From NCBI RefSeq assembly GCF_901709675.1, contig NC_051105.1, positions 9,844,604 to 9,908,603 on the forward strand: a stretch of DNA of 64,000 bases, given 5' to 3'. Numbering within the stretch: the first letter of the stretch is position 1; each line of letters opens with the position of its first letter. Under the pieces are notes generated by a model. It was not told the DNA's origin, searched no databases, and saw only the letters and a program-made list of their open reading frames with translations. Below are positions 1 through 13,300 of the stretch, piece by piece. The translations under genes were made by a program, and so were the position numbers. This DNA is from Syngnathus acus. Taxonomy: Eukaryota; Chordata; Actinopteri; Syngnathiformes; Syngnathidae.

Positions 1-2991
1 AGATGAGTGTTTACAGGCTGAAATATTAAGCAATGATGTATGACTTGTCGAGTGAGGGCGTCCAGGAAAGTGAGAAATATAACACGCGCTCTTCAAATAC
101 GCTTGGAAATAATTGGCTTTTTCTAAGGCCAGTTGACATTATTATGTAAACCACGTAGCTGTGTCCATATGTTTTGCTAGGTTGTCATGTAAACGTACTA
201 GCAAGTCACTAACTGCTCTTCATCATGAAACATCTGTGTAGCGGTGTCATCTGAAGTATTGATTTTTTTTTCTTTGGGCATTTGCACACTGGCTGAGATC
301 AATGGATTTGTGTTACATAATTGTCCAGTTTAGATTTGGATTACACGGATAACATGAAGGGAAAACTGTGGATTAACATCACGATTCCAGCCGACATTTT
401 TCCATCCTGTCTCCGCAGGAAGTGCCCATGACTTCCTGTGCTCCATGTTGTGGTGGGAAAGAAGCGGTCTTCTGCTAGATAGTGCAGATTTCCTCTGATT
501 TTATTTAGGCTGACCTCCGCTCTCATAAAGGGATTTTTGCCTGATGAGCAGTTCTGTTTTGAAGCAAAAACATTACCATAATAGGTTTTTGGATGTTTTT
601 CTGAGTGCACTACACCTGTCTGCTTCTGTTTTGCGAATATACATTGCGTCATCCAAAATGACTTTAGCATCTGTGAACGGTCTACTTGTGCAGGCAATGA
701 TGATGGTGCTTCTTTTTTTAGTGCAACACTGGGAGGAGGTTTGTTTTAGTGGTAGATGGAATGCATTCTCTGCGGTGCTGGCAGTTTGTTTAGTTTTCGC
801 GCGTTCTCGTCCGTTCAATTGGAAAATGAACGGAAGGGCAGAGCAGCAGGGCGGGGGCTCATATGAAAGTGTTCGGCATCCCTTTGCTATTTATATCAAA
901 GCTCCATCAGTGTGATTCGGAAGGAAAACCAAATATGTTTGTCACATCAATAGCATTCTGAACTTTTATTTGTTAGGTTAAGAGTCATTTGAATTCACCA
1001 CGTCATGTAAACGCAACATGTTGAGAAACCATATTGTTAGCATTAATTGGTTGGAATGCTAATTTGAGCAATTTGTTCAAACCGCTAACTTTAGCATTCC
1101 TTCTTTATTATAACCTTGTTTTATTTTTGGGATCACTTTTCAAAAGACTTAAATGTCAGGTTGCTGTTTTTGCTCTCCCACAGCAGCCTTGAAAAGCCAA
1201 TAAAGCCTTCACGGTACTTTTTAGCCTCGAGCTACGTCAAAGTATCAAATAAATGGTGCCCTTTTGAACACAGAGCACACTTTGACCATACGTACTCATT
1301 CAATACGACAGTTCTAACTGAATTATACGAGGGCATATGTGTGGATGCAGCTCGGCCATCCATCACTAATTTATGAGCGTTTTCAGGGGCCGGCCTGTTA
1401 GCTGAGACGTGAAACTGCTCAAGCTCAGCCTGCCTAAATTGTTGGCCTTCACTCCTGCTTTCGACTGAAGATTAATCTCATTGGATTAAAACCTTGAGAA
1501 GGCCTCTAATATGTACAGAAGCCTGTGAAGCTCATCCGCTTTGACCGACCGCAAAGCGAAGACTAATGGCTACCAGATTTTCTCTTAAGTCCCGTATGTG
1601 TTTTCTTTTCTTCCAGAGAGGTGTATTTACCCTCCCTGCCCACTTGATATGTCCATAAATTCTCTCTTCTAACCTACATGATGGCTCACTAAGAGCTAGC
1701 TTGTAATTGCGGGGAAGCTACTGCTAGCTTGCGCCTATGGTAGAGCAGATTAGAGGGAAGGCAATATGCCAACACACTTAATCCTTGTCATTATTTCCCT
1801 CCACCTGACAGATGACCATTTCACTATTATACAAGATATTGCTTTGAATATTTTTTTGGTGTAGTGTATTCTAAATAATCTGTGTATTTCCATTTGAAAG
1901 TCGCTAATCTCATTTTGCCATATACTGATAACATCAATTTTCTGTAAAATCAACTATGTGGCGCAAAAACAAAACAAATGAAAGATGTCGCAAGACTTCC
2001 CATTTTTCCAGCATTGCGTCACTTCAGGTGTTATGTCTGAGCGAGAAGCTCATGCAGATGGATTTAGTCATGTTCCCGGAGATACAGTCCTCAAACTTGA
2101 AGCAGTGCGACTGGATTTTTGTAAAACCTGCATTGTTGAAAATGGTGATACTATCGTTCATGCCAGTCGAAATATCGTCAGACATTTCCTTGTGACCTTT
2201 ACCCTTGTTTGATTACTCGCCATGATTCCGGATGACTCCGGGAGTGTAGTATTAGGCTAATAACCCGTTCTCTGTGGATAATCTGCTGTGATCTCCTGTG
2301 GGTCCCTACGGTCACTGACCCTTGTGGAAAAAACTGTTTATATTTTTAAATCGTTCTACGTTGCCGTAAATCACCTGGGGAATTACTTAAAATTCTAACT
2401 GGCTTTAATCAGGCTGCCGAGAAATGAAAGTAAAAGTGTTATCATTCATCGGGGATTTCCAATGAATGAATGTTCAGGAGAAGAGTCTGTGTTTATTTGA
2501 ATTCACCCGAGCACGCGATGGGTAATTGTTATTTAAGTAAACTCATTGGTTCGACACTCCTCCCTTGAACAAGCGTCCTTTTTCCCACGGTGCAGGCTGT
2601 TCGTTTAATGAAAGATAATATCTGTAAACCCCCTCGCGCTGGTGCTTTTGGTTTGTGATGTGACCTGCCAGAGGGATTCTCACCGGGGCAGATACATAGC
2701 TTGCATTCTTTCATCTGACACTGTGGTTGGGGCGGGAAGGAGAGGGAGTGGACAGTTTCTCTTCCTGACTTACACGGTGTGCTAGAAAAGTTCCAGGAGT
2801 GGTGTCATAAAAAAAAATACCAAGCGCTAAAGTATCAATTTTTGGTGTTGCAAAAAATTGAACTGAGTTATCAAATGGGCCTTAAAATAGATTCCCGCGT
2901 TCATTGGGAATTTACCATAAATGTGTTTCTTTGTTCTTCGCCATTCTGCATGACTACTCGGCCGCACTTGAGGGAACTTTACATAAGGCTG

Positions 2992-2993
<2 letters not shown>
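1..2993. other. non-coding flank, no gene seen
   Basis: AT-rich single-copy-looking sequence. Short open frames occur on both strands (for example around 341-915) but overlap one another and resemble no family I know. No exon with DOCK-family similarity is visible. It could be the 5' flank of dock9 or an intron of a longer dock9 transcript whose first exon lies upstream of the window; the sequence does not decide this. Confidence 0.6.
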
Positions 2994-3048
<55 letters not shown>

Positions 3049-3798
3049 TTTATTGATCCCCAGGGGTCATACCCAGCAGTATCCATACCACAGAGTGGGT
3101 ATACAAAAGACACAGATGGCATGAGCGCAACTCAATAGGCTCTCATAAGGCTGCCACACAACGGCGCCACAAAGAAAGTCAGAAAGTGCACAAGTTAAAA
3201 GCCATCAAAGCAAAATCAAAGCTAAAAAGACAAAGGAAAAAAAGCAACAGCGGCCAACCAGCACCCCTCAATACAAGAGAACACCCCAAAACACACAAAA
3301 TAGCCTCCACGGGGTCCATAGACAGGTGTAAGGGCAGTCCAGTTCAACGGCGCCCAATGGACCGTGGTCGTGAATCGGTGAAAAACATCACAAAGCAGGC
3401 AAGCGTGTGAGCAGCGTCCTGGGCACCCAGTCGGGTGCACGTGCAGATGGTCACCACGGGGCTAGCATGGTGAAAGTCGTTGGTCCCGACGAGCACGAGG
3501 GAGCGGACTCCCCACAGGGGTCGCGGCTGCAAGGCCAAGGCGAGGGACCCAGTCATCACTGGCCGGATAAGCAGGAAGCCGTCGTAGAGTCACGCCGGCC
3601 TCGACCGATGATCCCGGTCCCACGAAGAAAAAAATAAATAAAAAAACATCCGATCCGAAGAGATACCGAGGTGCGGTAGAAGGCACCAGCATCGCCGAAT
3701 GGACAAAAAGACAGAAAAAAAAGGAGAAAAGAAGGAAATAAAGAGGAAAAGAGAGAACACTGCTGGGAGGCAGCCACTTACGGCGCCATACCGGAAGA
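2994..3798 (-). mobile_element. truncated LINE-like retroposon, minus orientation
   Basis: Read on the minus strand, the block ends in GGGGATCAATAAATATTC followed by about a dozen AATC units (3,044 down to 2,994). This is the AATAAA-plus-tetranucleotide tail typical of fish LINE and LINE-dependent elements. The upper edge near 3,798 reads TTCCGGTATGGCGCCGTAAG on the minus strand and looks like a retroposon 5' end. The interior is much more GC-rich than its surroundings. No intact reverse transcriptase frame is present, so it is a short or non-autonomous copy. The family assignment is inference. Confidence 0.6.
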
Positions 3799-6700
3799 AA
3801 TTTTTGTGTTAGAAATTGGATATGCTTATTTATTTTATTTTGTCAGATGTGAGTCACATTATCAAATAAACAGTGATGAGGCCATTCAGTTAGCAGTCAT
3901 ACGTGATACCATGAGCCACGATGCGCAGTTAGTTAACATGCGTAGTGTTTCTCGACAGTGTCATCGCCCCCTACTGGCCTGGCATGCATGTTACTGCATT
4001 TGCAATCTTTTTCAAATCTTGCACTTTAAAAATACTACGATTTTTTTTAAACTTGATGGTTGTGGTGAAAAGACAAATTCTCTAACATTTTTTTTCACCG
4101 AATAACAAGGTCCTGTGGGACTATTCCTGATTGGATGATGTGATTCAGAATCACTGATGCTGAAAAAGGCATTATTTCCACTCAAGGTCACTTGAGACCT
4201 TCAAAAATGTCAAATCCATCTTAGTTGCCATAGCAGCCATACTGTTCACTGGGAAATTAGTGTGATCCCCGACGCACGCTCACAACATGCCAACAGCTGA
4301 AGCTGGATCAGCGTGACACTGCATGAGGGACTATTTTCTCCTCATATTAAATTGCACATTTGGTTTTATATATTTTACTATTATTTCATTATTTTCAGAA
4401 CTACAGAGCACATTTTTTTAATATAAAGATATTTTTATTTACTATATTTCCTACCCCCATAAGTATTGACTAAGATTATCTATTTCTTTTTTATTTAGAT
4501 TTCCTTCCTTCTTTACAATAAACTCATTCACTACCAATGACGGCTATAGACGTCAAATCGCATCTATTTTAACTGGGCTGGAAGTGAACTTTCACAGCTG
4601 TTTGTGACACCCTCGGGAGTTCAAGGGTGCAGCAGTGCAGCAAAATCTGCTGCCAACTATCCATCATGCAGGTGTGCATCCGCTGTTTCCCCTGATTGTG
4701 AGCGGCGCTCGCTATTGCGAGCGCAAAAGGATTTCCACTGATTACAAAGAGCCCAGATTAGCTAATCCTAAAAATTTCCCAAACCACAGACCTTCCCCCG
4801 TCATCCCAGTAACATTGAATTCAAGTCTCAAATACAATGAAAACATCTTTACATTTTTCTACATTTGTGCGTTTTGTCTGCCTTCTTGTACATTTGTTAA
4901 TTCTGTGGTGTCGTTAGGCCAGTGTGAACTTGCCTCACGTCTCAGCTTCCACACTTCATGTCAAAGCTAGACCTCGGTGACAGGCGCTCCCGAAAATCTG
5001 ACTGCTATTCATAGTCACCATCGCCATCCTATGGGCTTGTATGTATTTTTATCTGCATGCCTGAAGAAACTATATAACAGTGGCCATTTTTGTTGTTATC
5101 GTGTATAGTGTTTGTAGAATCGTTTTACTCTTCTGTTTTCCTCTTTGACATGGACTCAGTTGATTATTAGAGTCTTATTGTTTTACCATGTTGAGGACAA
5201 CATATGACACACATCCATGCAATCTGATCTAATGATTCTGATCTTTTGTGTGGAGCTTAACGTGTTTCAACATCAACCTGTAGGTGGCAGTAAAACATTC
5301 CATCACTGAGGTGCTACAAGCATATTTTTTCTCCCTTTTGTGAAGCCTCCATTTTTTTATATTATTTATCATTGACTGTGAGTTGACCACATGAGTATTT
5401 TTTTTTTTTCAAGCTGTTTGAAATTTGAGGTCTTTTGAAGCAGTTTAGTGTTACACTGCTAGCATGCGTAAGGAAGTATGTGAGATTACTCAGTGTTGGT
5501 TCTATTGATGCGAAAATACAGCTGGCACGGATAAGAAGGTGACCGCAGGCCCTCGGGGGACCTCGGCACTGTTGCAGACCACGTCCGCTGGTGAAGGCGC
5601 TGCTTGAATTTTTTTTTTTTTTTGTCTTCAAGTAAAGCCACTTTGGAGACCTTGCATCCAGCATGGCTCTATTGTGTCATGTTTATTCTTAGCCCGGTGG
5701 CTCCACCCTAAAGCGGCGGAAGTTGTACCCCTCTGCTTGGTCACTTGGGATAAATAAACCATCCCAAAATACCCAGTCAAAGGAAGAGGATGCTGGCCTT
5801 GTTTGTTTGTTTTACTACCCAGTCAGGATAACCTAACATTCTTATTTCTTCACAATTATTTGATCAACCATGCATGTGACTTTTTGAAATTCCTGCCCTA
5901 TGTTTGCTGCTCCTCCACGTGTAACTCCAGGAAAATGTCTCTCACAATTGCTTCACAGTTCGGCGGGTCAGGGTCTGTATCCTCAATTCAATTTTATTTC
6001 TCGTGATTGTGATGTAGTGTGCTATTTTTTTTTTCAAAGTCCTCTTGTGTATTTTTTAACAAACACAACATCACAACATACATATAAATATACTCACCAA
6101 CCAAAATGAATTGGAATGCATGGATGATTCAATCCGCAAACTCTGGATTTCCAAACTAGTGGGAAAACAGCTTTGTTTCAACTCGCTTTACACACAAATC
6201 AGCAGGAAACAGCCACTTCCCTTTTTTGAGGTCCTTCTATGGTCTCGTCTGGGAACTAGCCTGGTTTTATCTGTGGTGCTGCATACATGGCTGATGTCCA
6301 CCAGACATACTTCATCATTGCAGAAGCCTAGACATTGAAACGCAGACAGCTGCAGCCTTGACCGTCCTTCCAGAAAGACTCCTCAGAAGACACGCCAACT
6401 CCTCTTGAGTCTGGCCTCTCTGGGCCACACATGGGGCCTCTAGTGTCTTTGTTTAAAGTGTTCACGCCTTGGAGTGAAAAAGAGAAACTCAAGATGACCC
6501 CGCTATTTCCACAGGTGCTGCCTGTGATGTTTTACTTTGTCTGCACCCAACCTTTGCTGCTAACAAGTTGAAAGCATTGTAGTGACAATGTCCAACAGAT
6601 GTTGCGACCTGCAACTATTAATCGATAACTAATCGATTATCAAATGAATCACTAATTATTTTTGAGAATTAATCAATCACTTCCATATCTTCTTCAAATT

Positions 6701-7324
6701 TAAAATACTGTCCTGCTTCAGGATATTTTCTTTATCCGATTCATCACAACACCACCTGCCTACCTCCTGGGAAACTCTAGGAAACATCATGTAATTGCAT
6801 TTCTGGTTTAAAGAACCAGCAGGTTTCATTCCAGGAGAAGCGCAATGTTTTTTCTTAACCTCCTCAAGGTCAATTTAATAAAGTCACAACGGTTTCACTT
6901 GAGAGTAGCTTATGGTCACATGGGATGTATGTAATGTTTATGTGCAGTGAGATAGCCCAGATGGTATATGATACAAGGGTGTGTTACTTTCAACCTACAA
7001 TCCACAGCCATGCTGTCACTGTCACGGTAATCTATGCCACCGCTGCTCTTATCTCCTCTGCAGCTGCTGCAGATTTCAGTCGAGTGGCACAAAATGGACT
7101 GTCACAGTTACTGAGGTCAAAGCGGTGCTTTTTATTTTTTTTTAACGGTGCTACAGATGTAGCTAAGTTGTTGAGGGCAATAGTTAGCAGAAGCTACATA
7201 TGCAGCAATGACTCTGCGCTCCCTTAATTCACCACCGGTAGAGGATACTGTTTCAGAAATAATTTCCTCCAAATCTAATAAGGGGACATTGATTGACTTC
7301 ATGTCATCTTAATAGCATTGAGTA
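3799..7324. other. non-coding flank with one repeat relic
   Basis: No exon-like open frame with flanking splice signals was found. Apart from the dispersed repeat near 4,521 and poly-T runs (5,400; 5,608), the stretch looks like ordinary intergenic or intronic DNA. A CRM-type role cannot be judged by eye. Confidence 0.5.
4521..4615. repeat. dispersed fish repeat relic
   Basis: The core ACTCATTCACTACCAATGAC followed by GGCTATAGACGTCAAA resembles a short repeat I associate with many percomorph genomes (CATTCACTGCCATTGACGG type). The edges are uncertain and no terminal repeats were resolved. The call rests on memory of the motif only. Confidence 0.35.
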
Positions 7325-7850
7325 CAGTGGTGCCTTGAGATACAAGTGATCCGATTTTCCACATACTGTAAGAGCCATCAGTTCGACCAATTTTGTTTGC
7401 TTTAGCTTGAGAGCAAGATTGGAAACAAGCTCTGTGTGGTGGTTGGGCTAATTTAAAAAACAAGTGGCAGTTGAGCAAATAATCAACAATTCTTCAAAAA
7501 AGTGTTTATAGGCCTTCCAGTCAAAGTTTACTATCACACTAAACATAAAACAAAAAGAAATACATCCATTCTTTGCAGTTAAAACAATCAAAAACTGTTA
7601 GTCTGCTAGCTTAATGCTAACAGTTGATGACAAATCCCATTGTCGAGCTAATGAATAGCATTGATGTACGAAATTGATATAAAACGACTATTATTACTAT
7701 TAGTTTTGGAAAAAATATTTCAGTTTGTTTTGGGGAGCTGATTCGAACAGATTAAACAAAATTTTGAGATACAAGTGTTTTGAGACCAATTGAATTTCTA
7801 TTTCATGACTCAATTGTATTAGATAATTTTTCCATAAGTGTTGGCAATCC
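7325..7850 (+). mobile_element. relic of a MITE-like DNA transposon
   Basis: It starts with CAGTGGTGCCTTGAGATACA, the terminal motif of a common fish family of non-autonomous DNA transposons. A second internal copy of TTTTGAGATACAAGTGTTTT lies near 7,758-7,777. The matching inverted terminus was not found, so the right end is guessed and the copy is probably decayed. Confidence 0.35.
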
Positions 7851-8339
7851 AATTCAACACCATCTGTAGCAGTCCTGTCAGCTCACGTTTGTGTATTTAG
7901 TGGCATGCCCTTTCTTGTAGCGGAGGAATCTGTATCCTCAAGGCACAAAATGCATCATCGCCACCTGTGATGCTGAATTCCAACCATGTCTGCACACGGC
8001 AATGAGTCATTATGATTTGAAATAGTCACTGATTAGTAATAGCATTGCAGATATGCCGAACTTTTCAAAACTGGTCACACAGGTGTGGAATTTAGAAATA
8101 CTTTCATATGGCAATAATGTTGCAAAACAAAGTAATGAAGCCACACACTGAATAAATTCTTCAATGTTTGATGAAGTAAGCTCTTGCACAATCTGTCTGA
8201 TGTCCTGTTTAAATGTGGTGGAGTTGTTTTACGCAATGTGCACATTTTGGTTGTATTTTGAATTGCATTACCTCAGTATATTCCTAACTTAGCGGTTTAA
8301 TTATCTTAATTTTTCATCAGTTTCTCTCGTATCTCACCA

Positions 8340-8801
8340 TAAAATGACAATAAAGGCTTCTTATTTTATCTGGTTTTTTTTAAATTGGTTATTCATAGGT
8401 GTCAAAATTCTTAACCCCAATGTGCAATTTAAGCCCAATGTGCAATATTCTCTGCCACACAATGCATAGATCTATTTCACTTCTATAACCCGTGCACTAT
8501 TTCTCTTTGTTATTAGCATTGCTAAACTTCATACACTTCATACACTTTACGACACTTTACCACTATTTTATCTTCTTTTTGTAAATATTCATAGCTCATA
8601 TTTTTAGTTTTACTACAAGTGCTGTTATTTTTCCATATTTTTCTTTTATATTGTATTCTATTTATTATGCCGGAAGACTACGGTCCTGAAGTCTCTTTTT
8701 GCACCTTTATCCCCCAACTTGTACCTTCCTGTAAATCGAGCTGTTGTTACATGCAGTTTCTCACACGTGAGATTAATAAAGTTCCTCTTATCTTATCTTA
8801 A
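8340..8801 (+). mobile_element. LINE/SINE 3' tails with ATCTT repeats
   Basis: Two tail-like endings lie in tandem. ACAATAAAGGCTTCTTATTT occurs around 8,350. ATTAATAAAGTTCCTC followed by TTATCTTATCTTA occurs at about 8,773-8,801. AATAAA followed by ATCT-type repeats is the usual 3' end of fish LINE2-like elements. The stretch between contains repeated TGTGCAATTTAAGCCCAATG-type text seen in such 3' UTRs. No protein-coding part remains. Confidence 0.5.
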
Positions 8802-9004
8802 AATGAAACTGAAGCAAATGAAGGTTAAAAGTACATTTCCATTCCTTCGCACACAGTAAAACGTAATCACTCCTACTGAGCCAGAGAGCTTCTCTCTTTT
8901 TATTTCTTGAATCGACTCTTGTGGAGGTTTGCCAGATATGCCCTGTGGCTTCTTATTGTACAGTCAAATGTAGTTCAGTGTGCCAGGCTACTGAAATATT
9001 AACA

Positions 9005-9025
9005 CAGCAGCAGCAGCAGCAGCAG
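9005..9025 (+). repeat. (CAG)7 microsatellite
   Basis: Seven perfect CAG triplets in non-coding DNA about 1.1 kb upstream of the first dock9 coding exon. No open exon contains it. Confidence 0.9.
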
Positions 9026-9719
9026 CATGCAGGATGGCTTGCAAGCATTCCTCGTGTAACCCTGATAGGAAACTGGAGTCACCTCCTTTGGATAGTGTAC
9101 TACGATTGTGTTCTAATCTTTTGAGACGTAACAGTAAAATCCACATTTCAGGGAGTCGGTCTATTGTTGACGCATTGTGTGCACTGTGCAGTGGCCGTTG
9201 TGTGACTTAAGCACAGTTGAAAGCGCATGCCTTAATTGGCGTGCATGCTGCGCCTCGCCGTGACACATTTTTAATTACCGAGAATTCCCTTTCTGTTTCT
9301 GTTGTGTGGATTGCTGCAATAAAATGGGGAGAGATGTGGATAAACCATTTTGATCAAAGACTGCATTATCAGATGAATTATTATCCGGCATTCCAAATGA
9401 TCACATTTTAGTTGCTCTTGGCAGATTGTCCAGCAGCAGCTGATATCTTCAAATCCTCCCATTTCGATCTTTGGACAACAGATTGATGATGAAGTTGTGT
9501 TTAGATTCAATGATGGCTGTGCATACTCCTACTTTTTTTTTTTTTTTAAAGCAGTTGACTGATGTCACTTTGATAAGTGTCACCCCTGTTGGCTTTTCTT
9601 GAACTAGAAAAGCATTCAGCCATATTGCTGTTTGCCAGTTCACGGGAGCAAAAGTCTCCCTCTGGATATACCGTCGCATTTACTGTAACCCATTTATTTC
9701 TTACTCATTCGCGTGGCTG

Positions 9720-10129
9720 CAAAGAGGCTATATATATATGTATATACATATAATATAATGTGTTCAGTGTTAAGGTCAGCACTCAGTGAGGCTGCTGCAG
9801 AGGTCTCTCATCCCTCCCATCCCTCATCCTGCGCTCTTCCTCCCTCACTCGCTAGCTCGCTGCATCTCGCATGCTGACTGGCTTATTGCAGCCTACACAG
9901 AGTGAAGCGGCTAACAAATACAGCTGGGCTCTCCTCTCCTCCTCCTCCGTGTGTGTTAATTCTCCAGCCATCCTGCTTTTCGGGGTCGCCACTCTTGGCG
10001 CCCGGACGCCGGCGCTTCCTCCCTGGGTCGGAAGATTGCAGGGTCAGATCATGGAGGGAGAAGGAAACGGGCAAAGGAGACTGAATTGGGTCAAGCGGTC
10101 CTGACTGATGCCCGTTTGGACCTGGAGGG
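9720..10129 (+). promoter_or_regulatory. dock9: dock9 promoter and 5' UTR (promoter 1)
   Basis: A TATATATATATGTATATACA tract at 9,730 is followed by an abrupt change to GC- and CT-rich DNA with several CpGs (9,790-10,100), then the coding exon. The composition change and position directly before a well-formed first exon suggest a core promoter and 5' leader. The transcription start itself cannot be placed by eye. Short upstream frames in the leader (for example from the ATG at 9,871) do not continue the DOCK9 frame. Confidence 0.5.
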
Positions 10130-10300
10130 ATGGGGTGCACCACCAGCACGGTCGTCTTTGATGGGCTGCGAACTGTCTTGGAGAGGAACTGTAGCGGTTA
10201 CATCTGTAAAGGAACCGCTGAGCCCATTGGGGCATCTGAGGTTGAGAGAGCGATCAGTCGGAGGGAGTCTCGTATCTTTCCCACACCGAGAGTGCTAAAG
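10130..10300 (+). CDS. dock9: dock9 coding exon 1 (promoter 1, MGCTTS start)
   Basis: The exon encodes 57 residues starting [20 protein letters not shown] and ending PTPRVLK, with donor AAG|GTGTGT in phase 0. The next acceptor (16,415) is also phase 0 and continues into [14 protein letters not shown], which is highly conserved in DOCK9. Gly2, Cys3 and Ser6 fit the N-myristoylation plus palmitoylation pattern seen in Galpha-i (MGCTLS). The leader before it is CpG-containing. An alternative would be that this exon is non-coding and translation starts later, but the open frame and exact phase make that less likely. Confidence 0.75.
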
Positions 10301-13300
10301 GTGTGTACGTGGGTTTGAATTATTCATTTTAATTTAGTTGGAACATCTTCATGTGACAGTACTTTTCAACTTGAGACCTAACATCCTCGCATTTATATTG
10401 ATTTGACATGTTTTCTGTCAATCCTATTATATTTATTTTCTGCTCATACGTACATAATAATGTCATGTGGGGATTGACACTGTAAAAGAGGCTATTAATG
10501 TATATTTAATGTCTTATTGTTGTGGTGTAGAATTGCATCACGTGCTATGGTTTTAATATGTTGACTCGATGAGGGAACCCAAAGATGTGTGATGCAATAC
10601 AAACATTTCAGTTTTACATTTATTTATTTATTTTATTTTATTTTATATGGCTAAAATGACCCCCCAGTGGTACACTTGGTCATAAAAAGAGCGCCTTGTT
10701 GTCAGCTGTGAGTGCATGCATGTCAGACTCAGTGCATACAGAGTTTAAAGACAAATGTTATCTAATTATAATATAATATAATTTTCATTAGGTGAGTACA
10801 AGACAAGTCTTTCAGACAAAAGCAAAAAAAATTAGGCCAGTGCAGTATACTAATTTCAGGACCCATTTATAATTCATTCATTGTAGGCGAAATACAGCCG
10901 ATTCAGCAATAACAGAGTGTTAATATGAGCGTATCAAATGTAGGGCAGTTGGAGTGCTGGATCTTGCCTTCCGCTAAGCACTACATGGGTTAAAGCCTCT
11001 CCGGGCTGGCATGGCGATGAGGATGAGGAGGGGCCGGCAGGCGTCGGGGCACAGAGGTCTTTCTGTCTTCCTGAAATCAATCGCTATTCTTCATCTGACA
11101 GGCCACAGGCTTGGCCACGCTACGGCTACTCCGTACCAGCTTGTCTTGCCCTTCTGCTTGTTGTTGCGTTCACGAGAGCTTGTGCAGAACACGTTTCCTT
11201 TCTCGTGATGGCTCATCAGCAGAAATCCCAGTGACAGTGGAGAGCAAGGAATTAGGTCAAGGGCACCGTGGCTTCTCTTGGATCGGAAAAGGTCTTATCA
11301 TGGAGATGGGGTTCATTTAATCCCCTGTCAGCAGTCTTGCAGATCAATAGTTAAATGTGATGTGCTTTCCTCATCACATTATTTTCCATTGTGTCACACT
11401 CAACGGTCGCCACGGCCGTCGATACCCTTCGCACCTCGCCAATCCATTAGGCCACATTACGAGATGAGCTAAATGGTCGAGTTTTAATTCCTTATGATTG
11501 CGGCGGGCGGAGGTTTAAAATAGAGTTGAAGAGGTCAAAGATCACTCAGGCAATATTGTGAATATTGAGTATGCTTAAAAGGCTGCTATTGTTGACGTCG
11601 TTCCATTCTTTGCTTTCACAAAACCGCAACTTCCATCTCGTGTTTGAATGACCAACAACAGTGTTGAAGTATCTGCTTGTTTTATCAGAGGAATGTTGTT
11701 GCAAAAGAAAGTTTGTGTTGACGCCGGCTTGGTTTAAGATAGAGGTGTCTTTCATCGCTTGTCTTGGGGAGGAGCGATTCCCACATACCCCCTGAAACTT
11801 TTGTTTTCATTGAATCACATCTAATGAGATGTTCCTTTGTGTGGGGGAGTTGAATACCAAACCAGCTCTGCATGTCATCAACTATAAATTATCTGCTTGT
11901 TAAATTCCATTTAATATCGTTATAGCCATTTTTATAGTAATCTGTTTTGAGTGTTTATATTACTGTGATGTGGCTTGTGGCACACCAAAAATGTACAGCA
12001 TAAATGCCAGTAATGTGACTATTTAAAGGGCACTGATAAGTAATGTGAGTGTGTGTAAATGTTAATACATCATAAAAGGGTCCTGTTATGGGAAATTGAC
12101 TATTTAATAGCTGGTGTATATATAATAATTGGGTCTCTGGAGTCCCTACCCATCCATCAAGTGTGAAATTACACACACAGACTTCTTCCTACTGTGATTA
12201 GTTTGACTTGGTGAAGACGCAATGCTATTATGCTACGCTATGCTATGCCTCCTTTAGGAACCTCCAAGGACAAACCAGACTGTCTGTCACAGCATTTTTT
12301 TCCTTTGCAATGTTTTTCTTTGTGGTCTACAAAAAGAATATTCACTTACATTCGCTTTATCATCACAGATGGCCTTCACGGTCACCTCTATGCGGCGCTC
12401 ATATCGCTACTTATGACTCAACAGTAAAACATCAACAGCCGCAGGCTTTTTTTCCTGGTAATTGCCTCCATCTTTTCAGACGTTTCAACCTAATTGCTGA
12501 AACCTGGCCCATTATCTTCAGATCCCACCGTTAGATTCTCTGAAAAGACATCCAAGTAGATTGATTGTATTGGAGCACCATTTAAATTTGTCCCTGCAGT
12601 GATCATTAAGAAGCTGTATTGAATCTTTGCCAGATTGATTTCGCTGTCTGTGCTTCTGATAGTCCGTTAAAAGGTTGATACTGAGTACATGCATTTGCAA
12701 AACAAATCCAGACTTTCTTACTCTTTCCTAAGTTCTACATGGCATGTTTTGATGAATTTCAGTGTCGGAACTCTCTGGAGGCTCATGGGTGGTGGTCTCT
12801 GGTTCCTAAGAGAAGCTAAGGGGTGGGCTGTGTTTTTCCTTACATTCCAGGTTCCACCCTGTTTTGCTACGGCTTACACCAAGATCCTATCAAGTCTTTA
12901 TTACGTAAATTAACAATACAAATACGGTCCTGTTAAAGCGTGACCAGTGCAACTTGCAGGTAACGTTTGCAAGAAATTGAATCGTAGCAACCAAGAATAA
13001 ACCTAAGAATAGTGTTCTTTTATCTGTTGTTTAGTTATCATTATGTTAAATTAAATTTTAAATAACAAAAGTAATAGAGGTCTTGGTACTTTATCAGTGA
13101 GTAATTAAAGTGATTTCCTCATACTGATAGAAAAAAATGGTGTGTACTATGAACAGTTGAGGAGTTCACCAGACAGACAGTTGAAATGAGGGCACACGAA
13201 GCCTTCCGGTGACTTCCTCATGCCTCAGGGACTCTCCGTGTATATATGACACATGGGGCCATTATTTTGTAGCGGCTAAAATTAGCCTCTTTAAGTTGTG

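Noticed and set aside
341-915. Overlapping open frames of 118, 123 and 81 codons on both strands
   Set aside because: They overlap antisense to each other, lack family likeness and have no splice or promoter context; chance frames.
2994-3044. CRISPR-like tandem repeat
   Set aside because: Simple 4-bp TGAT repeat without spacers; it is the tail of a retroposon in a vertebrate genome.
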